NCBI RefSeq assembly: GCF_002742635.1
Contig: NZ_PEGF01000001.1
Span: 124,001 to 188,000 of the forward strand
Direction of reading: 5' to 3'
Origin: Caulobacter sp. X
Lineage (GTDB): Bacteria > Pseudomonadota > Alphaproteobacteria > Caulobacterales > Caulobacteraceae
Length of the DNA stretch: 64,000 nucleotides
Shown: positions 33,991 through 43,378 of the stretch, one piece after another
Layout of the letters: each line of letters starts with the position of its first letter
How positions within the stretch are numbered: position 1 is the stretch's first letter
Made by a program: the position numbers and the translations under genes
The notes under the pieces: model-generated
Told to the model about the DNA's origin: nothing
The model's input: only the letters and a program-made list of their open reading frames with translations
Database searches by the model: none

Positions 33991-36900
33991 ATGAGAGCGG
34001 TTGTTTTCGCGGCCATCCTGGCGGTTTCGACTCCAGCCCTGGCGGAAACCCGCTCCGTCCTGACCTCCATCCCCGACGATCCGCACGCGGTTGTGGTCAA
34101 GGCCGTTGGCGACGGTCGCGCGGACGACACCGATGCGGTTCAGAAGGCTATCGACGCCGCTCGGGACAAGACTGGCCATGGCCTGGTCTTTCTGCCGTCG
34201 GGCCGATATCGCCTGAGCCGCACGCTCTTGGTGCCGCCGGGCGTGCGGGTGTTCGGCGTCGGGGCGAAGCGTCCGGTGTTCGTGCTCGGGGCCAACACGC
34301 CCGGCTTCCAGACCGGCGTCGCGACGATGATCGCCTTCACGGGCGGCGACCAGTATCAAGTCGGCGACATCCCTGTGCCCGTCCCGACTGTCCGTCCGAC
34401 GACGGCCAAGGTCCGCGACGCCAATTCCGGCACCTTCTATTCGTCGATGAGCAACATCGACATCGAGATCGCCGATGGCAATCCGGCCGCCGCGGCGGTG
34501 CGATTCCGCATGGCCCAGCACGCCTTCCTGCGGCACATGGATTTCCGGCTGGGTTCAGCCTTCGCCGGCGTCTACCAGGCCGGCAACATCATGGAGGACG
34601 TGCACTTCCATGGCGGCCGATACGGCATCGTCACCGAGAAGACCTCGCCGGCCTGGCAGTTCACCCTGGTCGACTCCACCTTCGACGGCCAGCGCGACGC
34701 GGCGATCCGTGAGCACGAGGTCGATCTGACCCTGGTCAATGTGGCGATAAAGAACACCCCGGTCGGGATCGAGATCGACCGAGGCTATAGCGACAGCCTG
34801 TGGGGCAAGAACGTCCGCTTCGAGAATGTCTCCAAGGCGGGCGTCGTCATCTCGGCCGAGAACAGCGTCTTCACCCAGGTGGGCTTCGACAACGCGACCG
34901 CCTCGAACACGCCGGTGTTCGCCCGCTTTCGCGACAGCGGCAAGACGGTGGATGGCAAGGGCAAGGACTATCGGGTGGCCGCGTTCACCTACGGCCTGAC
35001 CCTGCCGGCTCTCGGACAGATGGGCGAGTACAAGACGGTGGCGGACATCCAGCCGCTGAAGGCCAAGGCGATAACGGCGCCAGCGCTCCGCGCCCTGCCG
35101 CCGATGGGCGAGTGGACCAACATTAAGACGCTGGGCGTGAAGGGCGACGGCTCGACGGATGACACCGCCGCGCTGCAGAAGGCGATCGACACGCACCGCG
35201 TGCTCTATCTGCCGGTCGGCTTCTACATGGTGTCCGACACGCTGAAGCTGCGGCCGGACACCGTGCTGATCGGCTTGCATCCGGCCATCACCCAATTGGT
35301 CATTCCCGACAACAATCCCAAGCATGCGGGCGTCGGCGCCGTGCGGCCGATCCTGGAGACGCCGCGTGGCGGCGACAACATCTTGTCAGGGATCGGCCTG
35401 TTCACCGGCCGCGTGAACCTGCGCGCCTCGGCCTTGCTGTGGCGCTCCGGCGCTAATTCGATGGTCAATGACGTCAAGATCATGGGCGGCGGCGGCACGC
35501 CGACAGCCGACGGCAAGTCGCTCGGCGCGGCCCAGGCGCGCAGCGGCGACCCTGTCGCCGACGGCCGCTGGGACGCGCAGTATCCGAGCATCTGGGTGAC
35601 TGATGGCGGCGGCGGGACGTTCGCCGACGTCTGGAGCCCGAACACCTTCGCGTCGGCCGGCTTCTATATCAGCGACACCAAGACCCCCGGCCATATCTAC
35701 GAGGTCTCGGTCGAGCACCACGTCCGCAACGAGTTCGTGCTCGACAATGTCGAGAACTGGGAATTCCTGGCGCCGCAGACCGAGCAGGAGGTCGGCGACG
35801 GCCCCGACGCGGTGTCGCTGGAGGTGCGCAACTCGCGCAACATCCTTTTCGCCAACTATCACGGCTATCGGGTGACTCGCTCGTACCACCCGGCCGAGAC
35901 GGCGGTGAAGCTGTTCAACTCGACCGACATCCGCTTCCGCAACGTCCACATCAACGCCGAGAGCGGTGTCGCCCTGTGCGACACGATCGGCTGCGGGACC
36001 TATCTGCGGGCCAGCAAGTATCCGTTCGAGAACGCCATTCAGGACAAGACCCGCAAACTGGAGGTCCGCGAGCGCGAGTTCGCCGTGCTAGACGTCACCG
36101 GTCCCGCAACACCTGGCGCGGCGCCGGCGGCCGATCCGCGCGTGCGCAAGCTGGAGACGGGCTTCTGGTCGATCTCGGGCGCCGCGACGGGGGCGGATGG
36201 GACACTCTACTTCATCGACAAGCGCTTCCAGCGCATCTACCGCTGGACGGAGGGCCGCGGCCTTCAGGTGGTGCGGGACCACTCGCTGGACCCGACAAAC
36301 CTCGCCGTCGATGGCTCGGGCAAGCTGCTGGTGGTCTCGTCGTACGGCCCGCAGGCCGCGGTCTATTCGATCGATCCGCAAGGGCCGAAGGATCAGCTGA
36401 CCATGATCGCGCCGACGGCGGCCTCGCCGCGCCCGGGCGCAAGGACCTTGCTGCCCGTGAACTGGTGGGTGAACGGCGAATTCCGCGACCAGTACGACCC
36501 GGCGACCGACCACTTCACCACCCTGGCGGAGATGTTCGCTCGGGATGTAGGGACGCCCAAGACTGAGGAATATGTCTCGCCGGACGGCAGCGTCGTGCTC
36601 CCCGCGTTCCGCGTCTGGCAGCAGGGACCGCCGGATCACGTCGGCTGGCGCTGGACCGATACGCTTCAGGCCAATGGCCTGATCAGCGGCGCGGCGGGGC
36701 AGCGGGTGTTTGTCACTAACGGCTCGGAGAACAAGACCTACAGCGGCCAGGTCGGTCCCGGCGGGACGCTCACCGACTTGAAGGTCTTCGCTGGTCGCGG
36801 CGGCGAGAGCGTGGCCGTGGACGGAGAGGGACGCGTGTTCGTCGCCAACGGCCAGATCTTCCAGTACGCGCCGGACGGCAAGCTGGTAGGCCGCATCGAC

Positions 36901-36996
36901 GTGCCGGAGCGTCCGTTGCAGCTGATCTTCGGCGGCGAGGGCGGTCGGACCCTGTTCGTCCTGACCCACCACTCGCTCTACGCTGTGACGCCCTGA
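33991..36996 (+). CDS. Exported double beta-helix (GH55/pectate-lyase-3-like) protein with C-terminal SMP-30/gluconolactonase-like propeller, copy A
   Basis: A 1001-residue exported protein; the signal peptide is MRAVVFAAILAVSTPALAE. Two right-handed beta-helix units of pectate_lyase_3 type follow, each opened by its hallmark: KAVGDGRADDTDAVQKAID (about residue 35) and LGVKGDGSTDDTAALQKAID (about 380). Two such units in tandem is the architecture of GH55 exo-beta-1,3-glucanases. From about 715 the protein changes to propeller-like repeats: GADGTLYFIDKRFQRIYRW, DPTNLAVDGSGKLLVVSS, GQRVFVTNGSENKTYSG, ESVAVDGEGRVFVANG, as in SMP-30/gluconolactonases. A role in cutting a glucan or related polymer and opening an aldonolactone is inferred. 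Copy B follows after 21 bp. Confidence 0.75.
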   Translation: MRAVVFAAILAVSTPALAETRSVLTSIPDDPHAVVVKAVGDGRADDTDAVQKAIDAARDKTGHGLVFLPSGRYRLSRTLLVPPGVRVFGVGAKRPVFVLGANTPGFQTGVATMIAFTGGDQYQVGDIPVPVPTVRPTTAKVRDANSGTFYSSMSNIDIEIADGNPAAAAVRFRMAQHAFLRHMDFRLGSAFAGVYQAGNIMEDVHFHGGRYGIVTEKTSPAWQFTLVDSTFDGQRDAAIREHEVDLTLVNVAIKNTPVGIEIDRGYSDSLWGKNVRFENVSKAGVVISAENSVFTQVGFDNATASNTPVFARFRDSGKTVDGKGKDYRVAAFTYGLTLPALGQMGEYKTVADIQPLKAKAITAPALRALPPMGEWTNIKTLGVKGDGSTDDTAALQKAIDTHRVLYLPVGFYMVSDTLKLRPDTVLIGLHPAITQLVIPDNNPKHAGVGAVRPILETPRGGDNILSGIGLFTGRVNLRASALLWRSGANSMVNDVKIMGGGGTPTADGKSLGAAQARSGDPVADGRWDAQYPSIWVTDGGGGTFADVWSPNTFASAGFYISDTKTPGHIYEVSVEHHVRNEFVLDNVENWEFLAPQTEQEVGDGPDAVSLEVRNSRNILFANYHGYRVTRSYHPAETAVKLFNSTDIRFRNVHINAESGVALCDTIGCGTYLRASKYPFENAIQDKTRKLEVREREFAVLDVTGPATPGAAPAADPRVRKLETGFWSISGAATGADGTLYFIDKRFQRIYRWTEGRGLQVVRDHSLDPTNLAVDGSGKLLVVSSYGPQAAVYSIDPQGPKDQLTMIAPTAASPRPGARTLLPVNWWVNGEFRDQYDPATDHFTTLAEMFARDVGTPKTEEYVSPDGSVVLPAFRVWQQGPPDHVGWRWTDTLQANGLISGAAGQRVFVTNGSENKTYSGQVGPGGTLTDLKVFAGRGGESVAVDGEGRVFVANGQIFQYAPDGKLVGRIDVPERPLQLIFGGEGGRTLFVLTHHSLYAVTP

Positions 36997-37017
36997 GACA
37001 GCCCGGGGAGGGCGCCC

Positions 37018-40000
37018 ATGAAGACCATGACCATCGCGCTGGCCACGCTTCTGGCCTCGACCGCCGTCGGCTCCGTGGCGGCGGCTGAAGGCCGCTCGGT
37101 TTTCGTCGCGACGCCAGCCGATCCGGCGGCGATCGTTGCGAAGGGGCGCGGCGACGGCCGCGCCGACGACAGCGGGGCGCTGCAGGCCGCCATCGACGCC
37201 GCCGCCAAACCCGGCGGTGGCGTCGTTTTTCTTCCGTCCGGCCGCTATCGCATCACCAAGACTCTGTTCCTGTGGCCCGGCGTCCGCGTGTTCGGCGTCG
37301 GGGCGACGCGTCCGGTGATCGTGCTGGGAGACGCGACGCCGGGCTTCCAGAAGGGCGTCGCCAACATGGTGATCGTCGCCGGCGCCAAGCCGGATCCGGC
37401 CCGCCAGGTTCCGTTCCCGCCGCCGGGCAGCGTGCCGTTCAACAAGGACGTGCCCGACGCCAACTCCGGCACCTTCTATACAGCGATGAGCAATGTCGAT
37501 TTCGAGATCGGCAAGGGCAATCCAGCCGCGACCGCGATCCGCTTCCACGCCGCCCAGCACGCCTTCCTCAGCCATATGCGCTTCGATATCGGCTCGGGTT
37601 TGGCGGCGCTGTACCAGATCGGCAACGAAGCCGAGGACCTGCACTTCAAGGGCGGGCGTTATGGCATCCTGACCGAGAAGCCGTCGCCGGCCTGGGGCTT
37701 CGTGCTGCTCGACTCCACTTTCGAAGGCCAGCGTGACGCGGCGATCCGCGAGCACGAGGCGGGCCTGACCCTGGTCAATGTGACGATGCGCGACACGCCG
37801 GTCGGGATCGAGATCGATCGCGGCTATGGCGATTGGCTGTGGGGCAAGAACGTCCGTTTCGAGAACGTGTCGAAGGCGGGTGTGGTGATCTCCAACGAGG
37901 GCAACGTCTACACCCAGGTCGGCTTCGAAAACGCCGTCGCCAAAGGCACGCCGGTGTTCGCCCGCTTCCGCGACAGCGGCAAGACCGTGGCGGGAAAGGG
38001 GAGCGCCTACCGCGTCGGCGCCTTCAACTACGGTCTGACCGTGCCGGGGCTGGGCCAGATGGGCGAGTACAAGACCACGTTCAGCGCCGAGCCCCTCAAG
38101 GCCTATCCGACGCCGCCGACGCCCGCGATCCGCGACCTGCCGCCGATGTCGGAGTGGACCAGCGTCCGCGACCTCGGCGCCAAGGGGGACAACGCCGCCG
38201 ACGACACAGTCGCGATCCAGAAGGCGATCGACAGTCACCGCGTCGTCTATTTCCCGACCGGCTTCTACCGTGTCACCGACACGCTGAAGCTGCGGCCCGA
38301 CACGGCTCTGATCGGCCTGCATCCCAGTCTGACCCAGATCATCCTGCCCCATGGCGCGCCGGCGTTCCAAGGCGTCGGCGCGCCCAAGGCGTTGGTCGAG
38401 TCCGGCAAGGGCGGCGACAATATCGTCTCCGGACTTGGGCTTTACACCGAGGGCCAGAATCCGCGCGCCACCGCGCTGCTGTGGACCGCGGGCGAGCACT
38501 CGATGGTCAATGACGTCAAGTTCCAGGGCGGCCACGGCACGAACCTCTACGACGGCTCGCGCTTCAATCCCTACAACGCCAACGCCTCGGCCGACGCCGA
38601 CACCGCCAAGCGCTGGGGCGGCCAGTATCCTAGCCTGTGGGTGACCAATGGCGGCGGCGGGACCTTCGCCAATGTCTGGAGCCCGAATACCTACGCCTAT
38701 TCCGGCATCTATGTGTCGGACACCACGACGCCGGGCCACATCTACCAGGCCTCGGTCGAGCATCATGTGCGCTCCGAGATCAGCCTGAACCGCGTCGCCA
38801 ACTGGGAGTTCCTGGCGCCGCAGACCGAGGAGGAGGCGGGCGAGGGCGAGGACACGGTCTCGCTGGAGATCCGCGACTCCCGCAATATCCTGCTGGCGAA
38901 CTATCACGGTTACCGCGTGACGCGGACGCGCCGTCCGGTCTCGGCGGCGGTGCAGATCTACAACTCGCAGGACATTCGCTTCCGCAACGTGGCGGTGAAC
39001 GGCGAGAGCGGCTTCTCCACCTGCGACGAGGGCGGCTGCGCGACGTTCCTGCGGCTGACCAAGTATCCGTACGAGAACGCGATCGAGGACGTCACCAGCG
39101 GCCTGCAGGTGCGCGAACGGCAGTTCGCGGTGCTGGACATCGGCAAGGATGCGAAGGCGCCGATGCCGTCGGTGTTTCCGGCCAATGCCCGGGTCGAGCG
39201 CCTCGCGGATGGCTTCTTCTCGGCGGGCGGCGCCGCGGTCGACGCGGCCGGCGTCCTCTACTTCACTGACCGGCGCAACCAGCGCATCTACAGCTGGTCG
39301 CCGGAGCACAAGCTTTCGATCGTGCGGGACAACACGCTCGATCCCATCAACCTCGCGGTCGACGGCTCGGGAAACCTGCTGGTGCTCTCGTGGGACGGCC
39401 GCAACGGCTCGGTCTACAGCTTCAAGCCGGGCAGCCCCGACACCGAGGTGACGGTCATCCGCGCGACGCCGGCCGGCGCACGGCCGGACGCCGCCAAGGT
39501 CTTGCCGGTCAACTGGTGGGTCAACGGTGAGTTCAAGGATCAGATCGATCCGGATACCTATCAGTTCACGACGCTGGCTGAGCTGTTCGCGCGGGAGACG
39601 GCCGCGCCGCCGGCTTGGGAATATGTCTCGCTGGACGGCAGCCTGGCGCTGCCGGCCTATCGCGTGTTCCAGCAAGGACCGCCCGACCATCGGGGCTTGC
39701 GGTTCTCGAACGCGCTGGACACCTATGGCTTCACCACGGCCAAGCCCGGTCAGCGCGTCTTCGTCGCCAACAGTTCGGAGAACAAGACCTATAGCGGCCG
39801 GGTCGACGCGCGCGGCGCGATCACCGACCTCAAGGTCTTCGCCGACCGCGGCGGCGAGAGCGTTGCGACGGACGCCGAAGGGCGCGTCTACGCCGCCAAC
39901 GGCCAGGTGTTCGTCTACGCGCCGGATGGCCGAGAGCTGGGCCGGATCGACGTGCCGGAGAGACCTCTGCAACTGGTGTTCGGCGGGGCCGACAAGCGGA

Positions 40001-40050
40001 CCCTTTATGTGCTTTCGCACCATGGTCTTTACGCCGTGCGGGCGGACTAG
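37018..40050 (+). CDS. Exported double beta-helix/SMP-30-like protein, copy B
   Basis: Paralogue of the preceding gene, 1010 residues, clearly more than half identical over the whole length by eye. Signal peptide TMTIALATLLASTAVGSVAAAEG; beta-helix openings KGRGDGRADDSGALQAAID and LGAKGDNAADDTVAIQKAID; strongly conserved stretches AIREHEAGLTLVNV, VGIEIDRGYGDWLWGKNVRF and TDTLKLRPDTALIGLHPSLTQI; propeller part from about residue 720 with LYFTDRRNQRIYSW, DPINLAVDGSGNLLVLSWDG and VYAANGQVFVYAPDG. GGGGAGGG precedes the ATG. Divergence is highest in loops (for example about residues 115-140), which suggests the two copies accept different ligands or substrates. They look cotranscribed. Confidence 0.75.
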   Translation: MKTMTIALATLLASTAVGSVAAAEGRSVFVATPADPAAIVAKGRGDGRADDSGALQAAIDAAAKPGGGVVFLPSGRYRITKTLFLWPGVRVFGVGATRPVIVLGDATPGFQKGVANMVIVAGAKPDPARQVPFPPPGSVPFNKDVPDANSGTFYTAMSNVDFEIGKGNPAATAIRFHAAQHAFLSHMRFDIGSGLAALYQIGNEAEDLHFKGGRYGILTEKPSPAWGFVLLDSTFEGQRDAAIREHEAGLTLVNVTMRDTPVGIEIDRGYGDWLWGKNVRFENVSKAGVVISNEGNVYTQVGFENAVAKGTPVFARFRDSGKTVAGKGSAYRVGAFNYGLTVPGLGQMGEYKTTFSAEPLKAYPTPPTPAIRDLPPMSEWTSVRDLGAKGDNAADDTVAIQKAIDSHRVVYFPTGFYRVTDTLKLRPDTALIGLHPSLTQIILPHGAPAFQGVGAPKALVESGKGGDNIVSGLGLYTEGQNPRATALLWTAGEHSMVNDVKFQGGHGTNLYDGSRFNPYNANASADADTAKRWGGQYPSLWVTNGGGGTFANVWSPNTYAYSGIYVSDTTTPGHIYQASVEHHVRSEISLNRVANWEFLAPQTEEEAGEGEDTVSLEIRDSRNILLANYHGYRVTRTRRPVSAAVQIYNSQDIRFRNVAVNGESGFSTCDEGGCATFLRLTKYPYENAIEDVTSGLQVRERQFAVLDIGKDAKAPMPSVFPANARVERLADGFFSAGGAAVDAAGVLYFTDRRNQRIYSWSPEHKLSIVRDNTLDPINLAVDGSGNLLVLSWDGRNGSVYSFKPGSPDTEVTVIRATPAGARPDAAKVLPVNWWVNGEFKDQIDPDTYQFTTLAELFARETAAPPAWEYVSLDGSLALPAYRVFQQGPPDHRGLRFSNALDTYGFTTAKPGQRVFVANSSENKTYSGRVDARGAITDLKVFADRGGESVATDAEGRVYAANGQVFVYAPDGRELGRIDVPERPLQLVFGGADKRTLYVLSHHGLYAVRAD

Positions 40051-40080
40051 AAGCGAGGGTCCGGCTCGCTCTCCGGTCGC

Positions 40081-40095
40081 CTACGACCATGGTCT
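40081..40095. promoter_or_regulatory. Palindromic element 2 (shared operator candidate), TonB receptor promoter
   Basis: Exact second copy of CTACGACCATGGTCT, with palindrome GACCATGGTC at 40085-40094. It is 80 bp upstream of the receptor start, in the gap after copy B. The repeat ties the receptor to the same regulator as the beta-helix genes and gntK. Confidence 0.6.
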
Positions 40096-40175
40096 AATAG
40101 TTCGCCGCACGCCGGTCTGACACAGTCCTCCCAGGCTATCGACGATGGCCAAAAGAAAATTGGGAGGGATGTAGG

Positions 40176-43163
40176 ATGGGTGCTGTCGGTAGCACGCGAG
40201 GGGGATCGTCGTTCTTGAGCGCCTTGCTCGCGACGAGCGCGTTCGCAACGGTGTTGGCGGGCGGCGCCGCCCACGCGCAGGCGACGCCGACGCCGGCGCC
40301 GGCCGCCGATGACTCGGTCGTCACCGAGATCGTCGTCACCGGATCGCGCATCCGCTCGACGGGCTTCACCGCCCCGACCCCGACCCAGGTGCTGGGCACC
40401 GCGGAGCTGGAGCGCGCCGCGCAGCCGAACATCTTCACCGCCATCACCCAGCTGCCGTCGCTGCAGGGGTCCAGCGGCGCCACCACCGGCACCTTCAGCA
40501 CCTCGAGCGGCCAGCAGGGTCTGTCCTCGTTCTCGCTGCGAGGTCTCGGCACCATCCGCACCCTGACGCTGCTGGACGGCCAGCGCGTCGTGCCGGCCAA
40601 CGTCACCGGCGTGCCTGACATCAGCCTGTTCCCGCAGCTTCTCGTCGAGCGCGTGGACGTTGTCACCGGCGGCGCCTCGGCGTCCTACGGCTCGGACGCT
40701 GTCGGCGGCGTCGTCAACTTCATCACCAACAAGAAGTTCGAGGGCTTCAAGGCCAACGTCATGGGCGGCGTCACCACCTATGGCGACAACCACCAGTGGC
40801 TGGCTCAGGTCGCCGCAGGCAAGAACTTCATGGACAACCGCCTGCACGTGCAGGTCAGCGGCGAATATGACTGGGAGGAGGGCGTCCCGGCGGGCGGCTT
40901 CGGCGAGGACGCGCCGGGCAGCCGCGACTGGTACACGACCGCCACCCTGGTCAACCGCGGCGTCACCAACGACGGCTCGCCGCAGTATCTCTATCGCGAG
41001 CACGCCCAGGCCTATCAGTACACTAAGTATGGCTTGATCAGCGCAGGCCCGCTGCAAGGCACGGCGTTCGACGCCGCCGGCAATCCGTTCCAGTTCCAGT
41101 ATGGCGGCGGCGGCGTGCCTTCGAAGGCCGCCAATGGCGCGGTCAGTGGCTGCTACACCAATGGCGGCTTCTGCATTGGCGGCGACCTATCGGGCAATGT
41201 CGGCGTCGGCACCTCGCTGCAATCGCGCATCAAGCGCATGAACTCCTACAGCCGCGTGGGCTTCGATCTCGACGCCAACAACGAGATCTACGCGACCTTC
41301 AACGCCGCCCGCGTGGAGAGCAGCAACCAGCCTAACCCGGGCGCGGCCACGACGGGCCTGACGATGTCGTGCTCGAATCCGTATCTGCCGGCTTCAGTCG
41401 TCGCGGCTTGCGCCGCGAACGGCATCACGACCTTCACCTTTGGCACGAGCAACGCGCTGCTGCCGCGCAACATTACGGTCCATCCGACGCGGACCCAGTA
41501 TCGCGGCGTGATCGGCGCCGACGGCAAGTTCAACGCCCTGGGCACGGAATGGCGCTACGACGCCTATTACGAGCACGGCCAGAACACGACGAACATCCAC
41601 GTTCGCGACATCTTGCTGACGCCGCGCTACCGCCAGGCCATCCAGGCCACCTTGGTGGGCGGCCAGATCGTCTGCGCCGATCCCGTCGCGCGCGCCAACG
41701 GCTGCGTGCCGATCAACATCTTCGGCGGCCAGCGCCCGAGCGACGCCGCCCTGGCCTACATCACGCCGAAGAACGGACCGTACCAGCACTCCGTCCAGAA
41801 GCAGGACGTCGCCAGCATCAACTTCAGCGGCGAGCCGATCAACGGATGGGCCGGGCCGATCTCGCTGGCGGTCGGCGGCGAGTGGCGCAAGGAACAGTAT
41901 CACGTCAAGGGCGACCCCTACGGCGATGGCAATACGGACTCGCCGAACACCGCCGACTACCCGGCCGACCCGATCCTGAACGCCTCGGGCGCCAACTGGT
42001 TCGCGGGCAACTACCACTCCGGCGCCGGCAAGTACTCGGTGAAGGAAGCCTATGCGGAAGTGAACGTTCCGCTGGTCAATTCCGACGCGGCCGGCAAGGC
42101 CAACCTCAACCTGGCGGGCCGCTGGACCGACTACAGCACCTCGGGCACCGTCTACACCTGGAAGGTCGGCGCGACCTGGGACACGCCGATCGATGGCGTG
42201 CGGCTGCGGGCCGTCACCTCGCGTGATGTTCGCGCGCCGAACCTGTCGGAACTGTTCGCCGCGCCGGTCACGACCACGCTGCCGAACTTCACCGTGCCCT
42301 CGAATGGCAAGCCTCCAGCCGGCCAGCCCGCCGGCGGCGCCCTGACGGTTCTGCAGAATGTCGTGGGGAACCCGGACCTGAAGCCGGAAATCGCCAAGAA
42401 CGTGACCATCGGCGCGGTGCTCTCGAACCCGCAATGGCTGCCGGGCTTCAGCATTTCGGTCGACTGGTACAACATCGTGCTGAACGGCGGCATCTCCAGC
42501 CTTGGCGCTCAGCAGATCGTCAACTTCTGCTATGCGGGCCTCACGCAGTTCTGCGGCGCCTTCAATCTCAACCCGCCGTCGGCCTTCGTGAACTCGCAGA
42601 CGTTCAACCTGGCCTCGATCAAGACCAGCGGCTTCGACATCGAGAGCAGCTATCGCTTCGAGCTGCCCAGCGTTCCGGGCCGCTTCACGGTCCGCGGCCT
42701 GGCCACCAACGTCCACAAGTTCGTCACCAACCCCGGCATCCCGGGGGCGGTCGCCGTCGACTCCGCCGGCCAGAACTCCGGCGCCACGCCGGACTGGAAG
42801 GTCCTGGCCGTCCAGTCCTGGGACAATGACCGCTTCGCCGTCAGCGTTCAGGAGCGCTGGTTCAGCGACGGCCGCTTTGGCGGCACGACCACCGAATACA
42901 TCGAATGCAAGCCCGGCAGCTGCCCGGTCTCGACCGGCAGCCGCCCGACCATCGACTACAACCACATGAAGGGCGCGACCTATGTCGACGTCAGCGCTTC
43001 GTACAAGTTCGGCAATGGCCTGCAGCTCTACGGCAAGGTCGACAACCTGCTGAACCGCGATCCGACCCCGTCGCCCCAGACCAACACCGGTCTCGATGCC
43101 AACCCGGCGCTCTACGATCTGCTGGGCCGCTTCTATCACGTGGGTCTGCGGTACAGCTTCTAG
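40176..43163 (+). CDS. Large TonB-dependent receptor (oligosaccharide-type)
   Basis: Outer-membrane transporter of 995 residues. Signal peptide LSALLATSAFATVLAGGAAHAQA; TonB-box-like DDSVVTEIVVTGSRIRS; plug with IRTLTLLDGQRVVPANVTGVPDISLFPQLLVERVDVVTGGASASYGSDAVGGVVNFIT; long barrel ending FYHVGLRYSF with terminal Phe. Size and plug type match the large receptors that Caulobacter and other polysaccharide-using alphaproteobacteria use for sugars rather than siderophores. Palindromic element 2 lies upstream and a strong terminator downstream, so it is a single transcription unit. It probably imports the oligosaccharide produced or processed by the two beta-helix proteins; this is inferred from the shared element and adjacency. 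Confidence 0.88.
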   Translation: MGAVGSTRGGSSFLSALLATSAFATVLAGGAAHAQATPTPAPAADDSVVTEIVVTGSRIRSTGFTAPTPTQVLGTAELERAAQPNIFTAITQLPSLQGSSGATTGTFSTSSGQQGLSSFSLRGLGTIRTLTLLDGQRVVPANVTGVPDISLFPQLLVERVDVVTGGASASYGSDAVGGVVNFITNKKFEGFKANVMGGVTTYGDNHQWLAQVAAGKNFMDNRLHVQVSGEYDWEEGVPAGGFGEDAPGSRDWYTTATLVNRGVTNDGSPQYLYREHAQAYQYTKYGLISAGPLQGTAFDAAGNPFQFQYGGGGVPSKAANGAVSGCYTNGGFCIGGDLSGNVGVGTSLQSRIKRMNSYSRVGFDLDANNEIYATFNAARVESSNQPNPGAATTGLTMSCSNPYLPASVVAACAANGITTFTFGTSNALLPRNITVHPTRTQYRGVIGADGKFNALGTEWRYDAYYEHGQNTTNIHVRDILLTPRYRQAIQATLVGGQIVCADPVARANGCVPINIFGGQRPSDAALAYITPKNGPYQHSVQKQDVASINFSGEPINGWAGPISLAVGGEWRKEQYHVKGDPYGDGNTDSPNTADYPADPILNASGANWFAGNYHSGAGKYSVKEAYAEVNVPLVNSDAAGKANLNLAGRWTDYSTSGTVYTWKVGATWDTPIDGVRLRAVTSRDVRAPNLSELFAAPVTTTLPNFTVPSNGKPPAGQPAGGALTVLQNVVGNPDLKPEIAKNVTIGAVLSNPQWLPGFSISVDWYNIVLNGGISSLGAQQIVNFCYAGLTQFCGAFNLNPPSAFVNSQTFNLASIKTSGFDIESSYRFELPSVPGRFTVRGLATNVHKFVTNPGIPGAVAVDSAGQNSGATPDWKVLAVQSWDNDRFAVSVQERWFSDGRFGGTTTEYIECKPGSCPVSTGSRPTIDYNHMKGATYVDVSASYKFGNGLQLYGKVDNLLNRDPTPSPQTNTGLDANPALYDLLGRFYHVGLRYSF

Positions 43164-43204
43164 GCCTTTCGCGCCCGCTTTTTACCTCCCCCCCTGGGCG
43201 GCGC

Positions 43205-43244
43205 CGCCCGGGTCTTGTTTCGGCAAGACCCGGGCGTTTTCTTT
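43205..43244 (+). terminator. Rho-independent terminator after the TonB receptor gene
   Basis: A 13-bp perfect stem, CGCCCGGGTCTTG (43205-43217) with CAAGACCCGGGCG (43224-43236), a 6-base loop TTTCGG and then TTTTCTTT (43237-43244). It ends the receptor transcript 40 bp after the stop codon. Confidence 0.92.
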
Positions 43245-43378
43245 GTCCGCGCATGGCGGGACGTCCTGGCTCGGCTCGGCGGTAGTTGCGACCAACAAGC
43301 CAGGCAGGATGAACCGTTCAAGGCGCCGCTTCGTTGTAGGAGCCGCTCGGGCCTGTCGCCCGAAAAAGGGACGGTCGC

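Noticed and set aside
36088..40023. A 1311-codon open frame on the minus strand opposite the beta-helix genes
   Set aside because: It is antisense to two signal-peptide-bearing paralogues with clear motifs; the product is Arg/Asp/His-rich low-complexity sequence without domains, as expected from codon bias in high-GC DNA.
37018..40050. Possibility that copy B is a pseudogene or assembly duplicate of copy A
   Set aside because: The frame is open for 1010 codons with its own signal peptide and ribosome binding site, and differences are spread throughout in a pattern compatible with selection, so it is a real diverged paralogue.
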